Shown here: piece after piece, positions 20,898 through 30,669 of the stretch
Numbering within the stretch: position 1 is the stretch's first letter
Layout: the number at the start of each line of letters is the position of its first letter
Source: Zymoseptoria tritici IPO323
Lineage: Eukaryota; Ascomycota; Dothideomycetes; Mycosphaerellales; Mycosphaerellaceae
Assembly: GCF_000219625.1 (NCBI RefSeq)
Contig: NC_018214.1
Coordinates: 2,294,001 to 2,358,000 of the forward strand
Length of the DNA stretch: 64,000 nt
Direction of reading: 5' to 3'
The notes under the pieces: model-generated
Told to the model about the DNA's origin: nothing
Seen by the model: only the letters and a program-made list of their open reading frames with translations
Databases searched by the model: none
Program-made: the position numbers and the translations under genes

Positions 20898-23800
20898 TCA
20901 AACGAAATGCGTAAACACAGGTCCCATCGTCTAGTATAGCTCAGGATTAAGCAGCAGGACCTCCCTGTTATCTATGCTACCCTTACTAATGTCATAAGAG
21001 GCCAATAGATCAACCTCTGGCCTGTCTGCATTATAGCGCAGGGCGACTTTAGGTGCCGCAGCAACCCTCACATGCCGCCGCTCGACGTGTTTAGCATTAA
21101 ACTTATCGATCTGAGCTCCGATCAGGTTGCGTCCATCAACATACGGGTCACGGATACTCGTCTTGTCGACAGTGCCATAGGCAGTAAAGCCTACTTTCGG
21201 GGGGGCTACAAAACCCCTAAGGAGCTTCTGTACCAGACCCTATGTATCGTAACTAGTGTCCTTATATAAATGCCCTCCTAAGTTCTTCGTGCCGAACTCC
21301 TCTTCAAGTAATGCATGCTGCTTCGCAGTAGCTTTTGTAGAGAGAGCGACTTTAATAAATATAGCGTTAACGTCGTGTGTTAAGTTCTTGTAGGCCTTTA
21401 TCTTATTCTGATACCGCCCATTCTTAAGCTCTAGCAGCTCGTTAACTGCGAGCCCTTTGCTATACCGACCAGCTATGTTTACGAAGCCACAAGCTAACAA
21501 CGCCCGCTAAAGCACTAGGGCCGAGTTTAAGAGGAGCTACCGGAAGTACAACATCTCTCTGCCGTAATTACTCTGGCCAGCCCCGAAGAATATAATAGCC
21601 AATTGTTCGAGACACCGGTTAACATGTCTAATATCTATGCGGCGGGTGGCCTAACGGAGCGTTATCTAGAGCTTGGTAATGTGCATGCGTCGAGTTAACG
21701 CAAGTGTAGTAGAGCTGCGAGTATTCGTGTTATTAGGGGTGGCTTCGGGGCTGGGCTAGTTGCTTTCGGGGCTGAATCGCACTAGGTCTAGGTCATTTCC
21801 TTGCGCTGACTACGCCTCTAGTGCCAGAATCTGCTGGTATATGTTAGACAGAATAGACACGTACTTCCTAGGCGAAAGGTGCTGCAGAGCCTCTCGTACG
21901 ACATTAATATTAGTAAGTCTAGCATAATTGCTCCCATACGAGCTAATTAACCTCCTGCGCCGCAGAGCCAATACGAACAGCCACACAACGCGAGCCTAAT
22001 AGCCCTAGAGCACTACCGGCCGCAGCTTCTAATACGGCGACTTCTTCTTAGGCAGGTTGGTAACCCCGAACTAGTTAATGTCACCCTAGACGGAGTGCAA
22101 GTTAGCCATGCTGCTAGGCTAGTACGACCAAAAGAGCTTGCTAATAGTAAAGCAGAGGTTTATAGCAGTATAGAAGAAGGAAGAGGGCCCGATAAGCCAT
22201 TCGCGGCGATCGAAGGCTCGGTTTGCCTCTCGCGACTCCTGCTTGACACTGCGGATGCGCATAGCAGTTAATTAATCCCTGTATACCAGCTACAAGCGGT
22301 TGCGGAACATCGGATTATCTATTGCGAACTTAAACTTGTTAATCCAGATGTCCTCGTGCACTGCGGCGGTGCCGTTAATAGTACCCTCGTTCTGGAAGAT
22401 TGCCCCGATAGGGTGATATCTGCACACGTTCGGCGGAAGCTTACTAATCCCGGGCCACTTCGTCCGTTCGCAGACGAAGTCGTTACTGCTTAGGTGCTTA
22501 ATGTCGACCCCAAACTGTGCTATTATAGCGGAATGCATATGATACATAGACAGTCGTTGGGCGTACTCATTACAGGGGCAGAGCGGTGGGGAGTTGAATA
22601 CATCCTTCAGTTTCAAACCCGTATAGGGCGTGAACATATCCTGTGTAAGTCCGCCCTCGGGGATGTGGTCGCTCTTAATTATTAACGCGGTGGTAAGGTT
22701 CCTTATGACGTCCCCGGTCGACATGGAAGAGTCTCGAACCCTGTCCATAAAGTTCATGTTGTCGTATACAATAAATGTATTCAAAATGCGAGAAAGACGG
22801 ATAAGTTCTTGCTAAAGCGGTTAGCGCAGAAACAGGATACACTGTAATGGGTAACCGTACCTTCTGCCTCCTAGCGTGATTGTGGAGGTCCTGGTTGATA
22901 GTAGAATAGCCGGATACGAAGCCCTGTCCCGCGAGCATATCTAGCGCCCTGCGGTTAAGGCTATTAAGGGTAAGGTAATTACCTATGACACGAGCAAGCC
23001 AGTTGGACTTGTTGCGATGCCGCGAATGGAGAACGTTTGCACTGAACATAAAGATCCGGCGATCTAGTTCCCTCTCGTAGCGCTCTGCGCTCTTGCGAGA
23101 GCTGCGAGGGTTGCGGAGCAGCCCCGATAGTAGTTTATGCTACGTCGGGGCGAGGCGCCGCATTAAAGCGTACACCTCTACGAAGGCGTGGGGCTGTGTG
23201 TACCGACGCATCTCGTCGTCCTCGCCGTCCGACCGCTCCGAATCATCCCCGTCACTACTAGCTAAACCGGACTGTCCTAATAGACCACCCTCTATTTGCC
23301 CCGAAGCTATACCCGTCTGCCCCGAAGCCATACCCGCTGCTGTAGGTATCACCCCCTAAGTGTTGGAGCCAGCCTCCGGCTATGTATTCTCATCCTCTTT
23401 ACTGCCGTCCTCTACATACGGCTAGACATATACACTACGACTGCCCTTACTAGCTCCCTGTGTATGCTGCCCCGAAGGAGTGGGCTCGCTTACTTTAGCC
23501 TAGCTTAAGGGCTTGGGGCCGCTAAACCTCCTAAGTATAGGGATATGCTTTATTAATGCATCAAGCTCCTTCTTAATTACACCCTTTCCCTAGAGCCTTT
23601 TAAACCGCCGACCCGCGACTCGAATCCTTTCTTTAATTAACAATAACCGTGCCCTCGTAGCCTTCTGGCTATCCTTTGCGATCCAAGACTCGACGAACTT
23701 AGGCACTAATAGGCAACAGTCTCGTAGTTGCTGTAGGACCTTATCGCGCTTGCTAGCAGTTATACGTCCTATCCGCCGGCTCGCACTAAAGGACCGGAGG

Positions 23801-24006
23801 GTTTCGTTAGGGTCAGGTATGTCGCTGTCGAGGTCGCTGTCGAGGTCCCTGTCGGGGGACGACTAGGTAGAAGCAGCAGATAAGGGCTTGCTAGGCCTCC
23901 TGCTAGGCCGAGGGGTAGCGTCGGGGGAAACAAAGTCGGAATCAGCGTATACAGTAAGCTCGCTGCTAGGATAAGGCGTATTAGGCCGACTAGACGTGTT
24001 TGGCAT
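20898..24006 (-). pseudogene. DUF6589-type protein of the element (1,019 codons, about 23 in-frame UAR)
   Basis: On the minus strand ATG 24006 leads, across one 49-bp intron (22812-22860, GTACGG...TTTAG), to TGA at 20900-20898. That is exactly 1,019 codons with no frameshift. About 22 TAG and one TAA fall in frame and no TGA does. The segments match the fungal DUF6589 family as I remember it. They are HRNKSNWLARVIGNYLTL; FVSGYSTINQDLHNHARRQK (intron follows); NTFIVYDNMNFMDRVRDSS; a central helical block; and LAIIFFGAGQSNYGREMLYF followed by FVNIAGRYSKGLAVNELLEL. The N-terminal 300 residues are acidic and low complexity. DUF6589 proteins are uncharacterised and recur in fungal repeats. As the largest non-helicase gene of a TIR element, it is the best transposase candidate. 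Trp codons are retained at seven places. Confidence 0.72.
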
Positions 24007-24282
24007 AGTTTTTGGTCGGTTTTAGGGGAGAAAAACGCGTATATACGTGGAGTTCGGGGGATTAATAGTGTACAGTAGATTCCACCGTAGGATGTTTAAC
24101 ACCGGACAGAACAGAGGGAGTCTTGTGTTTCCTTACGTAAAAATATCGCGCTCTCCCTACAGAAAGGTATAGAAACTAGCTTAGACCCTCTAGGCACTTT
24201 CCTCCTCCTGTTGCTCCTATTAGCTAGAATTATTGTAGAGCCCTTAAATGTAAACAATCTTGCCCTAAAGGGGAATAGGTTT

Positions 24283-24349
24283 GCCCCGAAAGGGGCGCTA
24301 GCCCTAAAGGGGTCTAGTATAGAAGCCTATCGCCGAAGGCGACAGGCTT
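24283..24349. repeat. Subterminal hairpins, right end of the element
   Basis: GCCCCGAAAGGGGC at 24283-24296 is a perfect 5-bp stem with a GAAA loop. 24323-24349 (AAGCCTATCGCC ... GGCGACAGGCTT) forms a 12-bp arm hairpin with one mismatch. Both lie within 150 bp of the right TIR. Confidence 0.6.
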
Positions 24350-24403
24350 GCCTGTCACGTGCGGAGCACATTCGAGCCTGAGGCGAGAATATAAGTGCCT
24401 AGA

Positions 24404-24435
24404 GCGGTTCTGATCCACATGAGATAGACCCTGGC
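24404..24435. repeat. Right TIR (24 bp) and right target duplication (8 bp) of the 11-kb element
   Basis: 24404-24427 is the perfect inverse of 13302-13325. The following ACCCTGGC (24428-24435) is the direct repeat of 13294-13301. Confidence 0.9.
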
Positions 24436-25065
24436 CGTGACTCCTCATAGGCTGTTCTATTGATACCGTTGAAACAGTGTTGTTCATCATAACAACGAGA
24501 GCCATGAAAGAACTCAGCGTTGGGTTGGCGATGCCGAAGTACGGTGGCCATCTGCTAAATTGTGAATGTGCAGATCATTCGCAGTTGCATATGCCGCTAT
24601 TCTTTTCCCACAAGTGTAGCAGCAAGCGATGCTGCGCTCATCGGATTGTAGAGACGTAACATTCGACAGCGTCATTGTACTCTCGTTCTCCTGCTCGGAC
24701 TGCACACTCCAAGCCATGGAGGTCCAAACCGTGGGATTCAAGATGGAGCTGGACCATGAAGAGCACTTTATAATGGTTGGAGGTTCGTCAGACGTCAGAG
24801 ATTAAACCAGGGCACCCGAGGATATCCCGGAGGATCCGAGCTCGGCTTCCTTCCTAATGCGGAACGCTAGTGCGAGCCAGGTGAAGGATTTTCGAATGTC
24901 GTTACCTTGGTACAGTACCGCATTGTTTTGACGTTCTGCCGACCTCGGTGATGCATGGCATGGGCGGCTGTAGGCACGGCAGTGATTGGTGCAACTCTGA
25001 ACCCATCTGGCACTATTTGAGTAGGTATATACGCATAATTCTCTGAGCACTCCATCCAATCAAAC
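24436..25065. other. Intergenic region between the element and tRNA-Val
   Basis: About 630 bp without a recognisable gene. Its last 40 bp carry TATATA (25027) and CAATCAAA (25058), matching the upstream region of the other tRNA-Val copy. Confidence 0.5.
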
Positions 25066-25215
25066 GGTTTCGTGGTGTAGTGCATGTCTCCCAACCTGGT
25101 TGTCATGGTCTATCGCTAACAATAAGCAGTGGTTATCACGACAGTCTAACACTTGTGGGTCATCCCCATCAAGTCAGAACACTGTAGGTCTCCGGTTCAA
25201 GCCCGGACGAAATCA
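25066..25215 (+). tRNA. tRNA-Val(AAC) with two interruptions, second copy
   Basis: Acceptor GGTTTCG (25066-25072) pairs with CGAAATC (25208-25214); discriminator A is at 25215. Anticodon stem ACAGT/ACTGT, loop CTAACA (anticodon AAC) and T-arm TCCGG-TTCAAGC-CCGGA are intact. Relative to the copy at 6207 these stems differ by compensatory changes. A 28-nt intron (25152-25179) occupies position 37/38. A 49-nt insertion splits the D-loop between GTGTAGT (ends 25081) and GGTTATCAC (from 25131). Its exact ends are ambiguous because AGT repeats at both junctions. It contains CTAAC and ends in CAG or CAGT. Removing both gives a 73-nt cloverleaf. Confidence 0.7.
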
Positions 25216-25880
25216 ATCTTCGTCGAACGACCATGTTTTTGCTCATTTAGAGTAATCGTTTATTTTTGAAAGTCGCTCAAAACGCAGCGACTGTATGTAG
25301 GGGTCTTATTGTAGGTACTTTTTGCTGTGGTGTGTTCGGTAACGCACATGTTATTCTCGCTAACGTCAGCCTGCCGAACCGCCATGCACATATAGAAGAG
25401 TACTGTAGTCCACTTTGTTTGCAGACGCAGGTGAAAGAGCTTCTCCTACTGTTGGCTCACTCCCTGCCATTCACCGACTTTCCAGCGGAGCGTGCCTCGT
25501 AGCCGGTCGCAACAAATATAACCAGCGGCTATCAAGACAACAACGAGACAACATTGATACATCACAATCATCAATTGCAAATACATCAATAATCCCCGAC
25601 TTCATTCACTCACTCAACCAAAGTTGCCAGATCCGGCTAGCGTGCTTTTTCACAGCAAGAAGTGGAAGGCACGAGTTCTGGTATATTTGACATGTACACA
25701 CAGTCCAGCACTCCATCGCAACTACCACACCACCTCCACACCACACCTACGGCGCCTGAGTCTTCCCAACATGCGCGTCACGCTCGTGATAACTCCACTG
25801 GTTGCCCTGCGGCTTCTCCTCGAGGTCCTCCCATCTGCCATCACGTCAGCACACATCTCAACAACACATCACATCACAAC
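25216..25880. other. Intergenic region between tRNA-Val and NDUFA5-type gene
   Basis: About 665 bp. No ORF has recognisable coding features. It contains the 3' region of the minus-strand complex I gene and the T-rich tract after the tRNA that could end Pol III transcription. Confidence 0.5.
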
Positions 25881-26534
25881 TTACACCTGACTCTCCAACA
25901 GCGTATCCACCAGCTGCTTCTCACCCTCCGCAACCTGAATGACTTCCTCAATCAATCCAGCACCTATCTTCGACTCCATCTCATTCACTTGCGCCGCAGT
26001 CAATGGCGGCTCACCATCAATGTGAGGAATGTTGGCCTTCTCCGCAAACAAATCCCTCGCCATATCCCGTGCCTGATTCTTCCTCTCTGCGGCCGTGCGA
26101 GGTCCCTCTGGTCGTGGCGCACCAATCTCCTCGTCATCCCACTCCACATTCTTGACCGCCCGCTCAAAACCAGCCTTCCACACAATGTTGTACTCTTTTG
26201 ACCCGCTCAGCGTTGTGATTGGGATCTTTCGGAATGCCTCGGGGTATTGATCCACAATCGCAGCCGTCTTGTTCTGCCACTCTTCCAATCCGGCGGGCTT
26301 GATAGACTCCACGACTCCCATCCGCTGCTTGGTGAGTGCCTCGGTGGACTGACGGTATACGGAGTGTTCGGGAAACTGCTTGAGCTTTTCGAGCGTCGAG
26401 TGGTAGAGGTAGAGGAGGGTACTCCGCGGGCTGGAGTGTGTGACGAGACCTGTGATGCCGGTCGGCGCGCCGGCCTCGAGGTATTGTGCGCCGCTCTTCT
26501 GCACAACAGCGAAGAGGCGTAGAGTGGCCCTCAT
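25881..26534 (-). CDS. NADH:ubiquinone oxidoreductase subunit, NDUFA5/B13 type (fungal 29.9-kDa-like)
   Basis: An intronless ORF of 217 residues. The N-terminus (MRATLRLFAVVQ, then YLEAGAPTGITGLVTHSSPRSTLLYLYHST) is the hallmark of the fungal ETC_C1_NDUFA5 family, with YRQSTEALTKQRM next and an acidic C-terminal half. The subunit lies in the peripheral arm of mitochondrial complex I. The N-terminus is basic and hydrophobic, as for mitochondrial import. The divergent neighbour starting at 26969 shares the 434-bp intergenic region. Confidence 0.88.
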   Translation of the reverse strand: MRATLRLFAVVQKSGAQYLEAGAPTGITGLVTHSSPRSTLLYLYHSTLEKLKQFPEHSVYRQSTEALTKQRMGVVESIKPAGLEEWQNKTAAIVDQYPEAFRKIPITTLSGSKEYNIVWKAGFERAVKNVEWDDEEIGAPRPEGPRTAAERKNQARDMARDLFAEKANIPHIDGEPPLTAAQVNEMESKIGAGLIEEVIQVAEGEKQLVDTLLESQV

Positions 26535-26968
26535 GTTCGCGGCGGTGTGGTATGTCGAGTGTCGAGCGATGTCAATGAAGTCGGCGGCGAATATATGTCA
26601 AGCTTCCGGCATTGGAGATTCGACTGATGACCAGCGCGACGGCTTGACTTAGTCATGATGTGGAGACGCCCGATGGATGGAATTTGGCTCACGACTCGCT
26701 TGCGCCCCTTCCGCTGAGCAGATTACAGAACCAGAGACCCGATGCCACGACTGTGAAAGACCATCCCGACGACTGCGCCGCCTTCTTGCCCGTTCGCGCG
26801 AGCATTTCTTATTATTGACGACCTTATCACGACGAATCCCTGCCATAACCGAGACACCTCACGCCACGCCCAACAAAGCCAGGTTGCGCGAGAGGACACC
26901 TTCGCGTTTCGCAGTCGCGACACACACAATTCGAGCCGGGCCTTTGCGCCCTCCACATACCCTCCATC
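26535..26968. promoter_or_regulatory. Shared upstream region of two divergent genes
   Basis: A 434-bp interval between two divergent starts. It must contain both promoters. No specific site is claimed. Confidence 0.4.
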
Positions 26969-29119
26969 ATGCGCACATCGACCTTGTTCCGACTGCTGGC
27001 ATTGCCTCTCATCGGCTTCACCACCGCCGCGGACCCCGGACAAGACCATCCAGCAGCCGCGCCTGAATTACTCGGACAGGACAACACGAAGGCGGGTGCG
27101 AAATACGAGGGCAATACAGCCTCAACAACAGACGGTGGTGCCAGCGAAGGTACCACATTTAATGGCAAGCATGTGCCTCCGGTCACAGAAATCGACGGAG
27201 CCGCGCTCAATGAAACGATAAAGGCCGGCTACTGGATGGTCGAATTCTTCAGCCCATACTGCAAGCACTGCAAACTATTCGCTCCGGCATGGCAAACGAC
27301 ATACGAATTCTACTACGCTTCCGAGCCCGTACCACAATCATCCGGCTCCGGCGAGAGTCACGACGACATGAACAGCTTTACGCGATACTATGACTACAAA
27401 TTTGCAAAGGTGGACTGTGTTGCGAATGGAGATGCGTGCGCGGAAAAGGGCATCCTGCAGTTCCCCACTGTGGTCGTCTACAAAGATGGAAAGGAGCTTG
27501 AAAACAGGGTTGGAGGCAAGAGCGTAGAGGAGATGAGCCAGTGGATTGAAGAGGTATTGGAGACAATCCGTCCAGGTTCGAGACCGCCAGGTGGTCCGAC
27601 ATTGCCAAAGGTTGGGGATAATTCGGTTGGAGAGGTGGAGAAGACGCCTGTGGCAGTGGATAACAAGGAGGACAAGAGCCCCGAAAAGCCTGCGCCGGCG
27701 GCTCCAGTCGTCAAAACCACTCCGAAGGTGAAAGCCAACCCCGACGGTCAGTCTGTTAGCTTAACAGAGGAGACGTTCGACAAGCTGGTCACGAATACGC
27801 GTCAGCCTTGGTTCGTCAAATTCTATGCACCGTGGTGCCACCATTGTCAAGCCATGGCTCCCAACTGGCAAGGGATGGCAAGACAAATGGAAGGCAAGCT
27901 CAATGTGGGTGAGGTCAACTGCGATGTCGAGTCAAAGCTTTGCAAGGATATCAAAGTTCGCAGCTTTCCGACCATCTTATACTTCCGCGGCGGCGAACGC
28001 ATCGAGTACGAGGGACTCCGCGGCCTCGGCGATCTAATGAGCTTTGCCAACAAGGCTGTAGCAACCATTGAAGGTGTCGCCGATGTTACGGCCGCCGATT
28101 TTGAGGCTCTGGAGAAGAAGGAGGAGGTCATCTTCTTGTACTTCTACGATCAGGCAACTACCAGCGAAGACTTCATGGCCCTGGAACGGCTCGTGCTCAG
28201 CTTGGTGGGCCACGCCAAACTGGTCAAGACCAAGGATCCAGCTCTGAACGAACGCTTCAAGATCAGCACATGGCCACGCCTTGTTGTCAGCCGTGATGGG
28301 AAGGCTTCGTACTACACTGCGCTCTCACCACGCGATATGCGTGACACTCGGCGAGTCCTGGACTGGATGAGGACAGTCTGGCTTCCCATTGTCCCGGAGC
28401 TGACTGCTCTCAATGCTCGAGAGATTATGGATGGGAAGCTTGTAGTCCTTGGAATCCTTAACCGCGATCGCAAGGAAGAGTTCCTCAGCGCAAAGCGTGA
28501 GATCAAGAATGCCGCTCTGGAATGGATCGATAAGCAGACACAAGCGTTTCAACTCGAAAGGCAAGAATTGCGCGATGCGAAGCAATTGCGGATTGAGGAA
28601 GCGGAAGACCGCAATGATCAACGTGCCCTCCGGGCTGCCAAGCAGATCCGCATCAACATGGACGACATTGAGCGAAGAGAAGTCGGCTTCGCCTGGGTGG
28701 ATGGCGTGTTCTGGGAGAGATGGGTCCGCACAACATTCGGCATCAGCGTGGCGGATGGCGAAAGGGTCGTCGTCAATGATGAGCGCAATCACCGATACTG
28801 GGACAACACGATGACTGGCAACCCAATCGTGCCCAGTCGAACTTCGATCTTGGAGACACTTCCCAGGATTGTCGCAAACCCACCCAAGATCCCTGCCAAG
28901 CTCACCACCAACGCCATTGGACATATCTGGTGGGTCTTTAAGCAACAAGTATCCGAGCATCCAATCGTGAGTGGTGGTTTGGTTGTGCTGATCCTTGGCG
29001 CCTTGCTTTGGAATCGGAGACGCGGAGCGGCAGGAGGATACATCCGCCTGAGCGAAAAGGGCGGTATGGACGGTCTACTTGGTGGCAACTCAGGAGCAGC
29101 ACAAGGAAAGGTCGATTGA
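26969..29119 (+). CDS. Membrane-anchored protein disulfide isomerase-like protein
   Basis: An intronless ORF of 716 residues. A signal peptide (MRTSTLFRLLALPLIGFTTA) is followed by two thioredoxin domains with active sites SPYCKHC (about residue 97) and APWCHHC (about 290). Each has the downstream cis-Pro segment (LQFPTVVVY, VRSFPTILYF). A redox-inactive thioredoxin-like third domain (about 370-475) and a charged coiled region (about 520-570) follow. A single membrane anchor (about 667-683, GGLVVLILGALLW) precedes an Arg-rich cytosolic tail. It should catalyse disulfide exchange in the ER lumen, similar in plan to TMX3-type proteins. There is no HDEL-type signal, which fits the anchor. Confidence 0.88.
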   Translation: MRTSTLFRLLALPLIGFTTAADPGQDHPAAAPELLGQDNTKAGAKYEGNTASTTDGGASEGTTFNGKHVPPVTEIDGAALNETIKAGYWMVEFFSPYCKHCKLFAPAWQTTYEFYYASEPVPQSSGSGESHDDMNSFTRYYDYKFAKVDCVANGDACAEKGILQFPTVVVYKDGKELENRVGGKSVEEMSQWIEEVLETIRPGSRPPGGPTLPKVGDNSVGEVEKTPVAVDNKEDKSPEKPAPAAPVVKTTPKVKANPDGQSVSLTEETFDKLVTNTRQPWFVKFYAPWCHHCQAMAPNWQGMARQMEGKLNVGEVNCDVESKLCKDIKVRSFPTILYFRGGERIEYEGLRGLGDLMSFANKAVATIEGVADVTAADFEALEKKEEVIFLYFYDQATTSEDFMALERLVLSLVGHAKLVKTKDPALNERFKISTWPRLVVSRDGKASYYTALSPRDMRDTRRVLDWMRTVWLPIVPELTALNAREIMDGKLVVLGILNRDRKEEFLSAKREIKNAALEWIDKQTQAFQLERQELRDAKQLRIEEAEDRNDQRALRAAKQIRINMDDIERREVGFAWVDGVFWERWVRTTFGISVADGERVVVNDERNHRYWDNTMTGNPIVPSRTSILETLPRIVANPPKIPAKLTTNAIGHIWWVFKQQVSEHPIVSGGLVVLILGALLWNRRRGAAGGYIRLSEKGGMDGLLGGNSGAAQGKVD

Positions 29120-29685
29120 GTGTGATATAGTGCATTGTATATGAGCATTTCCTGCTTCGACGCCTGTGCTCCTTGGGATGCGTTGTTTCAGCTGGCCAGC
29201 AGGTGAGTAGAAAGTGCGGCCGTCCAGGTTGGCAGCATGATCGGAAGAAGCGATTCGAACGTCCGCCACAAAGCGCCTCCGTATTGTGCCGTGACCAGGC
29301 ACAGGATATCCAGCAAGATCATGGTCACTGCCCACTGGCGAGGCATTGTCTGTGCGATGACTCGAATGTCGTATGTGGATGGATTTCTCTTCACTTTGGA
29401 GCATGCGTGCCGGGCAGACAAAGATCCAGCAACTTCGATTCACTTCACTTTCGTCCGCCGGCGCTAGTCAGTTGTGCTCCAACGTGCGCGGGCGGAGCAT
29501 GACACAATCAAAAGAAAGCAAACGACGCATTTGGAGCACCAAGAAAATCGACATTCTGAGTCAAAGTCGTTCATTGCAGCACAGCACGCAAGGTTCAACG
29601 CAATGTGAACCGAGTCCATCAACCATATCAACCACATCAACCACTTCAACCACGTCGACCACATCGACCACATCGCTCGGACGCC
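29120..29685. other. Intergenic region
   Basis: About 565 bp. A run of ATCAACCAC/ACATCGACC short repeats lies at 29618-29670, just before the next ATG. Nothing else seen. Confidence 0.45.
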
Positions 29686-30166
29686 ATGGCTAACATAAGA
29701 GCGATCCCGGGGTTCTTAACGAACGACCATGTCCGCGCGTGCTTCGAGCTAGATCAAGAGATGCTGAGAGCCCACTTCCAAGGTCCCAAAATATGCAGAG
29801 GGCACCGCGCGCATCTTGCTAGCGAGCCCAAACCTTCCACCTCTGTTCCGTATTCACGCCTGCATGGTCCTCGGCTGCAACAACGATTTCAATTCCGATT
29901 CTCTCGAAATGGCCAGACAAGGAGTGCGGACGGCAGAGCTCATCATCAGCGATCGCGCAGGTGAACCGAGCGAAATGGAGATGCGTCTTCACAAAGATGT
30001 CAAGGCTGTTCTCAAGGCAGCACAGGAAGCATACGACAAGCATGAGAACGAGAACCAGGACAAAGGCAAAGATGACGATCAGACGGAACGTGGAGCTGCA
30101 GAAAAAGAAATTGGAAGAGGAGGAAAGAGACAAGTGCGAACAGAGGAAGATGATGAGCTGGTCTGA
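29686..30166 (+). CDS. Hypothetical protein, probably frameshifted
   Basis: ATG 29686 opens MANIRAIPGFLTNDHVRACF in one frame. After about HFQG (near 29780) coherent coding continues one frame over as KYAEGTARILLASPNLPPLF, ending with a charged, Lys/Glu-rich tail at 30166. No intron with usable length or signals joins the two parts. A one-base frameshift or sequencing error near 29780-29800 is likely. I do not recognise the family, and no membrane segment or known motif is visible. It is followed by the gene at 30670 on the same strand. Confidence 0.4.
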
Positions 30167-30669
30167 AGCTCCGACTGGTAGGATCGAAGAGGACCCAAGC
30201 GAGATGAGTGGAGGCTTCTCTTCATTTGACGGTCCAGAACTACCGCAGGTTGTCGAAAGTGAACGATGATGTACTCCTGCCCAAGGTGGACAGATATTGC
30301 AGCCGCTCTACCTCCATTGCCCTGATTGCTCTGCAGTCCGGGAGAACAGAGAATATAATGTCGGAGCTCCGGAGAGATTGTTGTGGTCGTCTTCACTGTG
30401 TCGAACGTAGAGCATTGAATTGTGTGGTCAAAAAGGGCGATGTCGAAATAAGTCGATGCGTGCGGTTGATTCAGCCCGCCCGAGTCAAAGAAAAGAATTG
30501 CTTAGTCACTCCCTCACCCCTGAAACGGCAACATCACCTCAACCCGAAAGCGGCGGTGCGAACCTTCCAACGTGTCCCAAAATAAACCTCAAACGAACAC
30601 CACCTCTCCTTCTTCCTCTCGTTGCGACTTTTTGATCCAACGCTTTGTACATATTGACGTCCGCCCGCC
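30167..30669. other. Intergenic region
   Basis: About 500 bp with no supported gene; pyrimidine-rich just before the ATG at 30670, as in fungal promoters. Confidence 0.45.

Larger units (their letters stand above)
13302..24427. mobile_element. 11.1-kb DNA transposon-like element with RecQ-like helicase and DUF6589-type genes
   Basis: The ends are exact. A 24-bp perfect terminal inverted repeat (13302-13325 and 24404-24427, starting CTATCTCATGTGG) is flanked by an 8-bp direct repeat ACCCTGGC (13294-13301 and 24428-24435). The interior differs from the host in composition (many CTA, TTA, GTA and TAG triplets) and in its genes. A RecQ-like helicase and a Cys-cluster/coiled-coil protein lie on the plus strand, and a DUF6589-type protein lies convergently on the minus strand. 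No DDE transposase, reverse transcriptase or DUF3435 recombinase was recognised, so the DUF6589 protein and helicase are the candidates for mobility functions. An 8-bp duplication is seen in hAT, P, KDZ and some MULE elements, but the terminal bases match none that I know. Autonomy is uncertain because of in-frame UAR codons. Confidence 0.85.

Noticed and set aside
13302..24427. Idea that the 11-kb element is a Starship, Helitron or retroelement
   Set aside because: No DUF3435 recombinase, no Rep domain, no reverse transcriptase or LTRs; it has TIRs and an 8-bp target duplication.
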